This document shows positions 25,533 through 33,905 of a DNA stretch of 41,572 bases, piece after piece. The translations under genes and the position numbers were made by a program. Positions within the stretch are counted from its first letter, which is position 1. The number at the start of each line of letters is the position of its first letter. This stretch comes from Desulfonatronospira sp964577315 (GTDB taxonomy: Bacteria > Desulfobacterota > Desulfovibrionia > Desulfovibrionales > Desulfonatronovibrionaceae): contig CAZNYT010000015.1 in NCBI GenBank assembly GCA_964577315.1, positions 1 through 41,572 of the forward strand, given 5' to 3'. The notes below the pieces were generated by a model, which was given only the letters and a program-made list of their open reading frames with translations, did not search any database and was not told the DNA's origin.

Positions 25533-25943
25533 TCATGCCTCCTTAATTTTTTGACTGACCAGAGTCGCGCCAAAGATGAAAATATTAAGCAAGATAATAC
25601 TTAGCCCAATAAGCAGGGCAAATATATCCGCGCCCAAAAAAACTATTGCCGCATACAAAATAACCCCGGTTAGGATGAGTCGGAGATAGAAACTGAAAAG
25701 CAGCGAGGTCAGAGCCCCTTTCTGGATATAAACAAGCTCTTGGGAAAGCTTGGCCAGAAAATAGAAATTGAAAGAGACCACCAGAGCCCCTACACTAAAT
25801 CCGATTACCCAGGAAAGAGGTAAAAAAATCACAAACAGGATCAGACCCAGAAGGGAAAGATAGATCTGGTTGCGCACCAAAAAGCGCACCTTGGGCAGCA
25901 CCAGACCCCTGTTGTATAGAAACTTCTCAACCCGACTGTTCAT
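25533..25943 (-). CDS. atpI: ATP synthase subunit I
   Basis: A hydrophobic protein of about 136 residues with four predicted membrane helices, matching AtpI, which helps assemble the c-ring. I start at the ATG giving MNSRVEKFL at 25943; the longer open frame would run deep into the upstream gene. It overlaps atpZ by 17 bases and ends three bases before the atpB start, so the genes are probably translationally coupled. AtpI sequences are poorly conserved, so the call relies partly on position. Confidence 0.82.
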   Translation of the reverse strand: MNSRVEKFLYNRGLVLPKVRFLVRNQIYLSLLGLILFVIFLPLSWVIGFSVGALVVSFNFYFLAKLSQELVYIQKGALTSLLFSFYLRLILTGVILYAAIVFLGADIFALLIGLSIILLNIFIFGATLVSQKIKEA

Positions 25944-26193
25944 CCCGGTCCTGATCCTTCTTTTTATCCGCCTCTTGAATCTTTTTGGCTTCTCTGTACA
26001 TGTTTTTAAAACCACCTGCAACCCCAAAAATGAGGAAAGCGATCAAGAGCCAGGGCTCGGTGCCCAACCATTTATCCAAAAAATAGCCTATCAAAAAGCC
26101 CACAAAGGTTGAGGCCACCAGGTGGACTCCCAGCAGGGAGGCCTTCCAGTACTCCTGCCCCCAACCGTATTTATCCTTGGATCTAAAGATCAT
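25927..26193 (-). CDS. atpZ: AtpZ/AtpI family accessory protein
   Basis: An 88-residue membrane protein with two helices (about SLLGVHLVASTFVGFLIGYFL and LLIAFLIFGVAGGFKNMY) of the F0F1-ATPase gene 1 family, found at the head of atp operons and proposed to assist assembly or Mg2+/Ca2+ supply. The polar C-terminus (about 25 residues) is highly charged. No clear Shine-Dalgarno sequence precedes the ATG. It is the first gene of the atpZ-I-B-E set; the F1 and b-subunit genes are not in the window. Confidence 0.8.
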   Translation of the reverse strand: MIFRSKDKYGWGQEYWKASLLGVHLVASTFVGFLIGYFLDKWLGTEPWLLIAFLIFGVAGGFKNMYREAKKIQEADKKKDQDRDEQSG

Positions 26194-26804
26194 GATGTCT
26201 AAGTTTAAAGTTATAAATTTAACACAATTAAGCGTGATTATAGCACTTTGAACAGCTTTTCCCGGGAACTGGTGGGACTAATTCTTGGTTCCACCCAGGG
26301 GAACATTAGTAGCTATACAAAATATCTCCAAACATGCAAGGCATACTCCAACCTGGAATAGCTAGTGCGAAAGGCTTGAACCTCGTAGTCGGCGTTCATC
26401 CCAAGCTGGGCCCAAAAATCTAACAGTTCCTGCTTAGCTCCCTTATGACCCTGAATTGGGCTGACTAGATGCACTCAATTGTAAGTAGCGCTGCCTTGAA
26501 GCGAGTTTTTACCTTATGTTTGAAGAATCTGGTATTAGTATGCCAAAAACCATTTATTAGTGCACAAGTTCACAATAAAGAGTTTCTAACACGGGGATTT
26601 ACGCCAAGTCAATGCAATATTTACCTGGAGAACAGGAAATTTGCTTCGGGTTTATTGTTCTTTATCCCGGCTGGCCTGCCCTTGCCTGCCGGGATCCCTA
26701 AGGGAAAAAAGGGAGCTTAAAGCCTAATCTTGCCAAAACGTGATTGCCAAGATATATTTAAAGATTGGACTCACTTCAGAGAATACATTTTTTTCGAGGC
26801 ATAT
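26194..26804. other. Intergenic region between atpZ and the LonB gene
   Basis: Divergent promoter region of about 600 bases. It contains the second copy of the edge repeat at 26489-26512 and a 53-codon minus-strand frame at 26313-26474 (listed separately). I looked for a Rex operator before atpZ and found only an imperfect A/T-rich match. The rest shows nothing I can name. Confidence 0.5.
26313..26474 (-). pseudogene. Short protein-like open frame, possible gene remnant
   Basis: A 53-codon frame with a GTG just after an in-frame TGA. The peptide (for example KQELLDFWAQLGMNADYEVQ) has balanced composition with three Trp residues and ends in a stop. I recognise no family. It could be the decayed C-terminal end of a lost gene or chance. 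An edge-repeat copy lies immediately upstream on the same strand. Confidence 0.25.
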
Positions 26805-29222
26805 ATGAAGAAATATACCCCACTGCCATCCAACAAATTGAGCACCACCTTGCCTACGTCCCAGATCAAATTCCCTCACACCGGGAAAGTAAAATTCCGC
26901 GGCAGCAACTTCAGAAATATTCAGACCCGGGCCTTTGAGGCCCTGGAACTGGCCATGGCCATCAAACGGCCTGGTTATAATGTCTACCTTTCCGGGGAAA
27001 AAGGTCTGGGACGTACCCAGTTTATCCGGGACTTTCTAGCCCCTTGGTCCCAATCCCTGTCCACCCCCAGGGACCAGGTATATGTAAACAACTTCCGAGA
27101 TCCGGACAAACCTCGAGTCATATATTTACCCCCCGGCACGGCCCGCAATCTGAAACAGGACATGGCTGAAGCGATCAAGAAAATCCGGGAAACCATTCCT
27201 TCTGGTTTTGAACAGGATTTTTACGTCCGCAAACACGGGGACCTGCTCAAGGATTACCGGGAAACCCGGGAGACCCTTCTCTCCCGCATGGAAAACAAGG
27301 CCCATGAAAACGGTTTCAGCCTGAACGTGGACGAAAACGGTTCATTGAACCTGTACCCCCTAGTGGAAGGCAAAGTCCTCACCCCTGAAGAATTTGAACG
27401 TCTGGGCCCGGAGCTTAAAAAAGACCTTTTGCAGCAAAGCAACCGCATCATGGAGGTTCTGCTGGGGCTTTCCAGGGAAATAAGCAAAAAGGAGCAGGAT
27501 CTTCAGGAAAATGAACGCCTCCTGGACCGGGAAGTGGCTGCTGCCAAGCTGGATGTGTGCCTGGAACGGCTCCGGGAGAAGTACAACCACATCCCTGGGG
27601 TGATAACCTTTCTGGACCATCTCAAGGAGGATATCCTGGAAAACATTGAGCAGTTCAAGCCCCGGGAGCAGGGCAGCGATTCCGTAAGCGACATATTCGG
27701 GGGAAGCCAGGAAAATTTTTTCTCCCGTTACGGAGTTAATATCTTTGTGGAGCACTCTGAAGAACAAGGCGCGCCTGTACTCATCGAAGACAATCCCACC
27801 TATTTCAACCTTTTGGGCTGCATGGAACGCGAAACCGAAATGGGGGCTTACTATACCGATTTCACCCTGCTCAAGGCGGGCAGTCTGCACAAGGCAAACG
27901 GTGGCTTCCTGGTTCTAAGGGCGGAAGACATCTTGTCCCAGCCCCAGGCCTGGGAAGGTTTGCTGCGTTGCCTGCGCTCCAACCGGGCCGAAATCGAGGA
28001 TCCCGCGGATCACTACGATCTGGTTCGCACCAAGACTATCCGGCCGGAACCCATAGATCTGGACATCAAGATCATCTTGCTGGGCTCGGATGAAATGTAC
28101 GAAATCCTTTTGGATGTGGATGAAAGATTCGACAAGCTTTTCAAGATCAAAGCCCACATGCAGGAGACCATCCCCAGGAACCAAGGCTCCATCCGGGATC
28201 AAAGCCTGATGCTAGCCCGGATTGTTCACAAAAACCAGCTTCTGGACTTCAACCGGGAAGCGGTGGCCGCCCTTGTGGATCACTCCTCCCGGATGGCCGG
28301 GGATCAACAGAAACTCTCCCTTAAATTTGCGGAACTAACCGAACTTATGACCGAGGCGGATGCCTTCGCCCGCATCCAGCAAAGCCCTGACGTGGATGCC
28401 CACCACGTGCACAAGGCCCTGGAAGCCAGAAAATACCGGGCGAACCTGTATGAGGACGAGTTCATGTCCGAATACGAAAGAGAGGCCATCAAGGTTCCCA
28501 CCCAAGGCTACAGCGTGGGCAGGGCCAACGGTCTCTCCGTGAGCAGGTTCGGAAACTATGTCCTGGCCCTGCCCCACCAGATCTCCTGCACCACAGGAGT
28601 GGGTCACGGGGGAATAATGGATTTGGAGCGCGAGGCGGAGCTGGGAGGCCCTATTCATACCAAGGGCATGATGATTATCAAGGGGTACCTGCAGAATCTA
28701 TTTGCCCAGGACAAGCCCCTGGTACTGTCCGGAAGCCTGTGCTTCGAGCAGAGCTACGCCCATATCGACGGGGACTCCGCCTCGGGAGCAGAACTGGCCT
28801 CCCTTCTCTCCTCCCTGTCCCAGATCCCTATAAACTTGGCCTACGCCTTTACCGGGGCCATAAGCCAGTCCGGTGCGGTCATGGCTGTAGGCGAGGCTAC
28901 CCGGAAGATCGAGGGCTACTTCGAGGTATGCAAACGCAAAGGACTGAGCGGAGAACAGGGGGTTATCATCCCCAGGGACAACCTTCCCCACCTTATGCTG
29001 GGCGAGGAAATAATCCAGGCTGTTCAGGACAATCGATTTCACATTCACGCGGTGCAGAGGATAGAGGAAGCCATGGAAATCCTGACCGGGGTCAAGGCCG
29101 GACAAAGGCTGAAAAACGGCGGATTCTCCCCGGGATCTATCTACGAGCTGGTCAATGACCGCCTCCGGCACCTGGCAAGCCTTGCGGACAAGAAGGTCCA
29201 AGCCCGGAAAAGGAAAAAATAG
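26805..29222 (+). CDS. ATP-dependent Lon-type protease (LonB-like, COG1067)
   Basis: A cytoplasmic AAA+ protease of about 805 residues that degrades misfolded or regulatory proteins. The N-terminal region has a nucleotide-binding loop GEKGLGRTQ (about residues 80-90), in which the Walker A Lys is Arg, as occurs in this subfamily; a long helical insertion follows (about 180-290), then the AAA+ Walker B and sensor region. The C-terminal Lon peptidase domain carries the catalytic Ser in HIDGDSASGAELAS and Lys in GEATRKIEGYFE. It lacks the classical LonA N-domain. I start at the ATG giving MKKYTPLPSN, with GAGG six bases upstream; an earlier frame start adds 25 unconserved residues. Standalone gene. 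Confidence 0.92.
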   Translation: MKKYTPLPSNKLSTTLPTSQIKFPHTGKVKFRGSNFRNIQTRAFEALELAMAIKRPGYNVYLSGEKGLGRTQFIRDFLAPWSQSLSTPRDQVYVNNFRDPDKPRVIYLPPGTARNLKQDMAEAIKKIRETIPSGFEQDFYVRKHGDLLKDYRETRETLLSRMENKAHENGFSLNVDENGSLNLYPLVEGKVLTPEEFERLGPELKKDLLQQSNRIMEVLLGLSREISKKEQDLQENERLLDREVAAAKLDVCLERLREKYNHIPGVITFLDHLKEDILENIEQFKPREQGSDSVSDIFGGSQENFFSRYGVNIFVEHSEEQGAPVLIEDNPTYFNLLGCMERETEMGAYYTDFTLLKAGSLHKANGGFLVLRAEDILSQPQAWEGLLRCLRSNRAEIEDPADHYDLVRTKTIRPEPIDLDIKIILLGSDEMYEILLDVDERFDKLFKIKAHMQETIPRNQGSIRDQSLMLARIVHKNQLLDFNREAVAALVDHSSRMAGDQQKLSLKFAELTELMTEADAFARIQQSPDVDAHHVHKALEARKYRANLYEDEFMSEYEREAIKVPTQGYSVGRANGLSVSRFGNYVLALPHQISCTTGVGHGGIMDLEREAELGGPIHTKGMMIIKGYLQNLFAQDKPLVLSGSLCFEQSYAHIDGDSASGAELASLLSSLSQIPINLAYAFTGAISQSGAVMAVGEATRKIEGYFEVCKRKGLSGEQGVIIPRDNLPHLMLGEEIIQAVQDNRFHIHAVQRIEEAMEILTGVKAGQRLKNGGFSPGSIYELVNDRLRHLASLADKKVQARKRKK

Positions 29223-29424
29223 TTGCCTAATATTTTTCGGTTCTATCCCTCATTTACCAGTCCAAAGTTCTTTGACAACACCTTGTTTTTATTGACCATT
29301 TACATAGTTTTACGTGTCCGTAGCGATAACTGACTTAACCTCTTGGTTTATTCGCCTTTACTTTTTACATTTAACTTTTAACTCTCGAGTTCCTCAATCA
29401 CACCTCTGAATCAGCTGAGACTTT

Positions 29425-32400
29425 TCAGCCCTCCTCAGAATTGGAAATACGAAAAAAAAGGGCATAAAGCACAGGCACCACCAAGAGGGTAAGCAACGTG
29501 GCAAAGGTCAGTCCGCAGATGATGGCTATGGCCATGGACAGCCAAAAGATGTCCAGAAGCAGGGGCGTCATACCCATAACCGTGGACAACGTGGTCATCA
29601 TCACTGGCCGCAGCCTGCTCACCGAGGCATCCAGTATGGCCCGGCCGGGATCATCGCCCGTCTCCAGGTTCTGATCCATTCGGGAAATCAGCACCACCAC
29701 GTTCTTGATGAGCAGCCCCGAAAGGCTCAAGGCCCCCAAAAGAGCCATAAAACCAAAGGGTTGCCCTGTAGCCAGAAGCCCCCCGGTAACACCGATCATG
29801 GCCAGGGGAAGAACGGACAGAACAATCAGGGGCTGACGAAAGGAGGCAAAAAGGGCCACCACCGCCGCAGCCATGAGGGTAAAACTTAAAGGCACCCCGG
29901 AAAAAACCTCTGCCCTGGACTCGCTGGATTTTTCATGCTCCCCTCCCCATTCCATCCGGTAGCCGGGGGGCAACTCTATGGACTCGATATCCTCCAATAT
30001 ACGCTCCCTGAGCTCAGCAGCCCCGCCCTGGTCCGGCTCGCACTGAGCAGTAATGGTTCTTTCCCGGTCTCGGCGCATGATCACTCCATCCTCCCATTCC
30101 AGGGAAACCTCCGGAACCACCTGCCCCAGGGGAGCTCCCTTTTTTGCTCCCGGAGAACGCACCTCCAGGCCGTAGATATCCTCCAGGCGCTGCCTGGATT
30201 CCTGGGGCGGGCGCAGGATAATGGGCATCACCTTGTCTTCTTCCCGATACACTCCCATATCCAGGCCTTGATAATTTAGCCTTACTGCCCGGGCCACGTC
30301 CGACCGGTCCACTCCGTAGCGCAAGGCCCTGGACTGGGAGTATTCCAGGTGCTTAGCCGGAACCCTTTGACGCCAATCGCTGCGCACTTCCTTGGAGTCA
30401 TGGTCCCTACGCATGATTTCCTGGGCCCGGCCTGACAAATCCCTAAGCACCTCCGGATCCGGACCGCTGAAACGCACCTCCACCGAATACTCCACTGGAG
30501 GCCCCATGGAAAACTTACGCACCCGGGGCTGGGCATAGGGATAATTGGACTTTAAGTGCTTTTCCGCAAAATCCTGGACCTCATCCAGATGCTCTGAGTC
30601 CTCCAGGTTTATTATTACCTGGCCATATGCGGGATTGGGCATCTGAGGCTGCATGGCCAGGTAGAACCTGGGCGGACCCTCCCCGATAAAGGAGCTTACG
30701 CTTTGGACATGTGGATGGTCCTTTATCTTCTCTTCCACGCTTTCCAGATCCTGGGCTGTGGACTGGATCCTGGAACCCTCCTGAAGCCAGTAATCCAGCT
30801 TCAGCTGAGGCCTGGTAGAGGGAGGGAAAAAGCTCTTGTCCACGTAGTAAAACCCCACAACGGACAAAGCGAACAAAACCGCCATGCTGCCCAGAAGAAC
30901 CTTCTTTCTCAGCATGCACCATTTTAAAAGCCTGCGGTACAGATGGTATATTCTCCCGGCATAGGGATCAGAGTCCGGGCTTTTCGCGTCCCGCCCGAGA
31001 AACATGTGACATACCAGGGGAGTCACGGTCATGGAGAGCAACCAGCTAACCACCAGCGAGATCGCGATCACCAGAAAGAGTCCCTGAGTATACTCCCCGG
31101 TGTCGTCCCCTGCCAGGATTATGGGCATAAAAGCGAACACCCCCACCAGGGTGGCCCCAAATAACGGCCAGCCCGTTTCCCGCACGCTCTGCCTGGCTGC
31201 CTCCAGCCTTTTCATCCCTGTCTGGATCTTGACCAGGATGCCCTCGGTGACCACTATGGCGTTGTCCACGATCATTCCCAGGGCAATGATCAAGGCCCCC
31301 AGAGATACCCGGTCCATCTCCATCCCGGTAAAACGCATCAGGGTAAAAGTGATCAAGACGGTGAGAAGCAGCCCGGAACCTATGATAAGTCCACTGCGCA
31401 TCCCCATGAAGACAAGGAGCAGGGCGATTACTATGGCCAGGGCCTGGAGCAGGTTGGTCATAAAGGTGTTTATGGATTCAGTGACCTTATCCGGCTGATA
31501 GGCCACTGAATGGATCTCCACACCGGGGGGCAGCCTGTCTTGGATCCGGGATATCCCTTCCTGGATCTGCTCTCCCATGCGGACCACATTTCCCCCCGAG
31601 ACATTGGAGATCGCCACTCCGATGGCCTTTTCCCCGTTATGGCGCATGAGCCTGGGTGGAGGGTCCACGTACCCGCGCTCTACCGAGGCAATATCACCCA
31701 AAAGAATCATGCGCTCCTGATCCGGATGCGGCACGTCTCCCAGAACCATCCCGGATATATCCTGGACCGAGGTAAATTCCCCGCCCATCCTGAACTTTAC
31801 GCGCTGTCTTTCGTGATCCACTGCCCCGGGATCCACCACTTGGCCTTGGCTCTCCAGCTTGGCCAGGACCTGGTTCAAGGGGATCCCCAGCTCAGCCAGC
31901 CTGGACCGGGAAATATCCACGTATACGCATTCCTCTTGCTCCCCCCACAGCTCCACCTTGGCAACCTCGCCCTCCTGCAAAAGCTCGGTCCGAAGCATTT
32001 CCGCAAAGTCTTCAAGCTCTCGGTAGCCGTAGTCCTCACCGGTCAATGCCAGGACCACTCCGTACACGTCCCCGAAATCATCTATTACCCGGGACGGACC
32101 TGCTCCCGGAGGCAACTCCTCTTGGATATCCGATATCCTGCGCCGCAGGTGATCCCATTCCTGGGGAACGTCCCGGGCGGGCATGGTTTCCTTGAGATGT
32201 ACGTGAGCGGTGGACATTCCAGCCCTGGACTCTGTTTCCACGAAATCCAGCTGGTCCAGGCGCTGGACCGCCTCTTCTATGGAGTCCGAGACCTCGTTTT
32301 CCACTTGGGTGGGGGATGCTCCGGGATACGGGGTATGGACGATCGCGGTCTTGATGGTGAACTCCGGATCCTCCAGCTTGCCCATCTGGAAGTAGGAGAT

Positions 32401-32478
32401 AATCCCGGCCGCTGCCAGGACCAAAGATATGAACAGGAAAAAGGTTCTCTTCTTGATGGACAGTTCTGCAATATTCAT
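29425..32478 (-). CDS. RND efflux transporter, inner-membrane permease
   Basis: A resistance-nodulation-division pump of 1017 residues driven by the ion gradient, exporting drugs, solvents or metabolites with the adaptor and TolC-like channel encoded upstream. It has the twofold repeat with 12 membrane helices: TM1 near residues 13-31, a large periplasmic loop, then TM2-6, and the second half beginning around LLKWCMLRKKVLLGSM. The TM4 proton-relay region reads GMIVDNAIVVTEG, with Asp-Asn where AcrB has Asp-Asp; this is common in one RND subgroup. I use the ATG giving MNIAELSIKKR rather than the TTG two codons earlier. It follows the adaptor by 18 bases. Substrate is unknown. Confidence 0.93.
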   Translation of the reverse strand: MNIAELSIKKRTFFLFISLVLAAAGIISYFQMGKLEDPEFTIKTAIVHTPYPGASPTQVENEVSDSIEEAVQRLDQLDFVETESRAGMSTAHVHLKETMPARDVPQEWDHLRRRISDIQEELPPGAGPSRVIDDFGDVYGVVLALTGEDYGYRELEDFAEMLRTELLQEGEVAKVELWGEQEECVYVDISRSRLAELGIPLNQVLAKLESQGQVVDPGAVDHERQRVKFRMGGEFTSVQDISGMVLGDVPHPDQERMILLGDIASVERGYVDPPPRLMRHNGEKAIGVAISNVSGGNVVRMGEQIQEGISRIQDRLPPGVEIHSVAYQPDKVTESINTFMTNLLQALAIVIALLLVFMGMRSGLIIGSGLLLTVLITFTLMRFTGMEMDRVSLGALIIALGMIVDNAIVVTEGILVKIQTGMKRLEAARQSVRETGWPLFGATLVGVFAFMPIILAGDDTGEYTQGLFLVIAISLVVSWLLSMTVTPLVCHMFLGRDAKSPDSDPYAGRIYHLYRRLLKWCMLRKKVLLGSMAVLFALSVVGFYYVDKSFFPPSTRPQLKLDYWLQEGSRIQSTAQDLESVEEKIKDHPHVQSVSSFIGEGPPRFYLAMQPQMPNPAYGQVIINLEDSEHLDEVQDFAEKHLKSNYPYAQPRVRKFSMGPPVEYSVEVRFSGPDPEVLRDLSGRAQEIMRRDHDSKEVRSDWRQRVPAKHLEYSQSRALRYGVDRSDVARAVRLNYQGLDMGVYREEDKVMPIILRPPQESRQRLEDIYGLEVRSPGAKKGAPLGQVVPEVSLEWEDGVIMRRDRERTITAQCEPDQGGAAELRERILEDIESIELPPGYRMEWGGEHEKSSESRAEVFSGVPLSFTLMAAAVVALFASFRQPLIVLSVLPLAMIGVTGGLLATGQPFGFMALLGALSLSGLLIKNVVVLISRMDQNLETGDDPGRAILDASVSRLRPVMMTTLSTVMGMTPLLLDIFWLSMAIAIICGLTFATLLTLLVVPVLYALFFRISNSEEG

Positions 32479-32496
32479 GTGCAAAAGCCTTGGAAA

Positions 32497-33753
32497 TCAA
32501 TCCAGGGGGCGGACCTTCTGCCCCTCTTCCAGAAAGGGTGCTCCTGCTGTAACGATCCATTCCCCGGGCTTCAGACCGGAAAGCACCTGGACCCCCCGGG
32601 AAGTAAGATCCCCGGTCCGGACTTGTCTGGATTGGACCCGGGAGGTATCGGTATCCAGGACCCATACCCGGCTGATCTCTCCATCCCGGGAATAAAGGGC
32701 ACTCTGGGGAACTGATACATGTTCTTCATGGGTTTCAGGAGGGGAGAAACCGATATGGACCTGGGCTGCCATGGAGGGCAAAACCTTGACCTCCTCCGGA
32801 ACCGCCAGAACAGCTGTCGCAGCGTAGCTCATGGTTTCCGGGGAGGCATGCGGGGAAATCTCTTTGATCCTGGCAGGAAAGGGCAAGCCGGGATAGGAAT
32901 CCAGGAGGCAATGGATCTCTTTAATCCGGTCCTTCTGGATCACAAACTGCTCCGGGAGTCCAAAGACCACTTCCAAAAGGGAGAGATCCTGCAGTTTCAC
33001 TATGGGCTGCCCCCGGGATACGTTTTCATGGTCCTGTACGTATTTATCTGCTATATACCCGGGGAAAGGGGCCTCTAGCCGGGTATCCTCAAGCGAGGTC
33101 CGGGCCTCGTCCAACCTGGCCTGCAAGGAGCTGATCCTGGCCTCCATGGCCCGGATATCCTCCTTTCTGGCCCCCATCAGGGCCTTTTGAAGCTCCATCT
33201 CCAGGTCCCGTACCTTGCTTTTGGCCTCTGCATAAGCGGTGCGCACCTGGTCCAGGTCTGCCTTGGCCACTGCCCCCTGCTCGAAAAGATCCTTGTACCG
33301 GGCGTACTGCTGCTCCCATTCCTCCCGGGCGGACTGGGCAGCCCGCAAACGGGACTCCAATGCGATCACGTCCTCAGTCCTAGCCCCGGTCTCCATGGCC
33401 TCCAGGTTAGCCCTGGCCTCTTCCAGGCTGCCTTGCAGATTCCGCACTGCCAGCTCAAAATCCCTGGGATCCAGCCTGGCTATAACTTCCCCCGGCTTCA
33501 CAAAATCCCCTTTGTCCACTTCCAGTGCCTGGAGCTGGTTCCCCACCCGGAAGGAAAGCTTGGTTTCCCGGACCGGGCTGACCTTTCCCGGGAACGCCCG
33601 GGTTACGGGCTGGGTGCTTTCCTGAACTTCAAGGGTCTTAACCGGTTTGGCTACCTCCTCCTTTTCCTTCTGCTCCTGGGGGATGCATCCCCAGAGCATG
33701 GCCATGAGGCAAAGAAACCCAAGCACCAAAACACTTGCCTTGAACCGCAGCAT
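32497..33753 (-). CDS. RND efflux periplasmic adaptor (membrane fusion lipoprotein)
   Basis: A 418-residue membrane fusion protein linking the permease to the outer-membrane channel. The N-terminus is a lipoprotein signal with Cys23 after LWG, so it is probably anchored to the inner membrane by lipid. A barrel-lipoyl segment (KLSFRVGNQLQALEVDKGDFV) is followed by a long alpha-helical hairpin (about residues 110-220) and a second lipoyl half (RLEAPFPGYIADKYV). Gene order is tolC, adaptor, permease on the minus strand. Confidence 0.93.
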   Translation of the reverse strand: MLRFKASVLVLGFLCLMAMLWGCIPQEQKEKEEVAKPVKTLEVQESTQPVTRAFPGKVSPVRETKLSFRVGNQLQALEVDKGDFVKPGEVIARLDPRDFELAVRNLQGSLEEARANLEAMETGARTEDVIALESRLRAAQSAREEWEQQYARYKDLFEQGAVAKADLDQVRTAYAEAKSKVRDLEMELQKALMGARKEDIRAMEARISSLQARLDEARTSLEDTRLEAPFPGYIADKYVQDHENVSRGQPIVKLQDLSLLEVVFGLPEQFVIQKDRIKEIHCLLDSYPGLPFPARIKEISPHASPETMSYAATAVLAVPEEVKVLPSMAAQVHIGFSPPETHEEHVSVPQSALYSRDGEISRVWVLDTDTSRVQSRQVRTGDLTSRGVQVLSGLKPGEWIVTAGAPFLEEGQKVRPLD

Positions 33754-33814
33754 TTTAATAAACCCTCTAATCCAAGTTTTCCCTAAAAATAAAGTTCTAA
33801 TCCTGACTCACAAC

Positions 33815-33905
33815 GCAAATATTCACCATATTTTCCCCAAGCTTTTACCGCATCTTTTGCGTGCTTTTGCCGGGAGGCACGCAAAAAGATCTGCACCTGA
33901 ATAGC
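33815..33905. repeat. CTATTCACCA repeat element, copy C (91 bp)
   Basis: Starts GCAAATATTCACCATATTTT, contains CATCTTTTGCGTGCTTTTGC and CGGGAGGC, and closes with the inverse GCACGCAAAAAGATC and a GAATAG end. It fills most of the gap between the TolC-like gene and the adaptor gene and touches the TolC-like stop codon. Confidence 0.7.

Noticed and set aside
26194..26240. Possible Rex operator before atpZ
   Set aside because: The A/T-rich sequence only partly resembles TTGTGAA...TTCACAA and lacks the symmetry expected for Rex; a footprint would be needed.
31510..32715. 401-codon plus-strand frame opposite the RND permease and adaptor
   Set aside because: It overlaps two confidently identified genes antisense and has no recognisable motifs.
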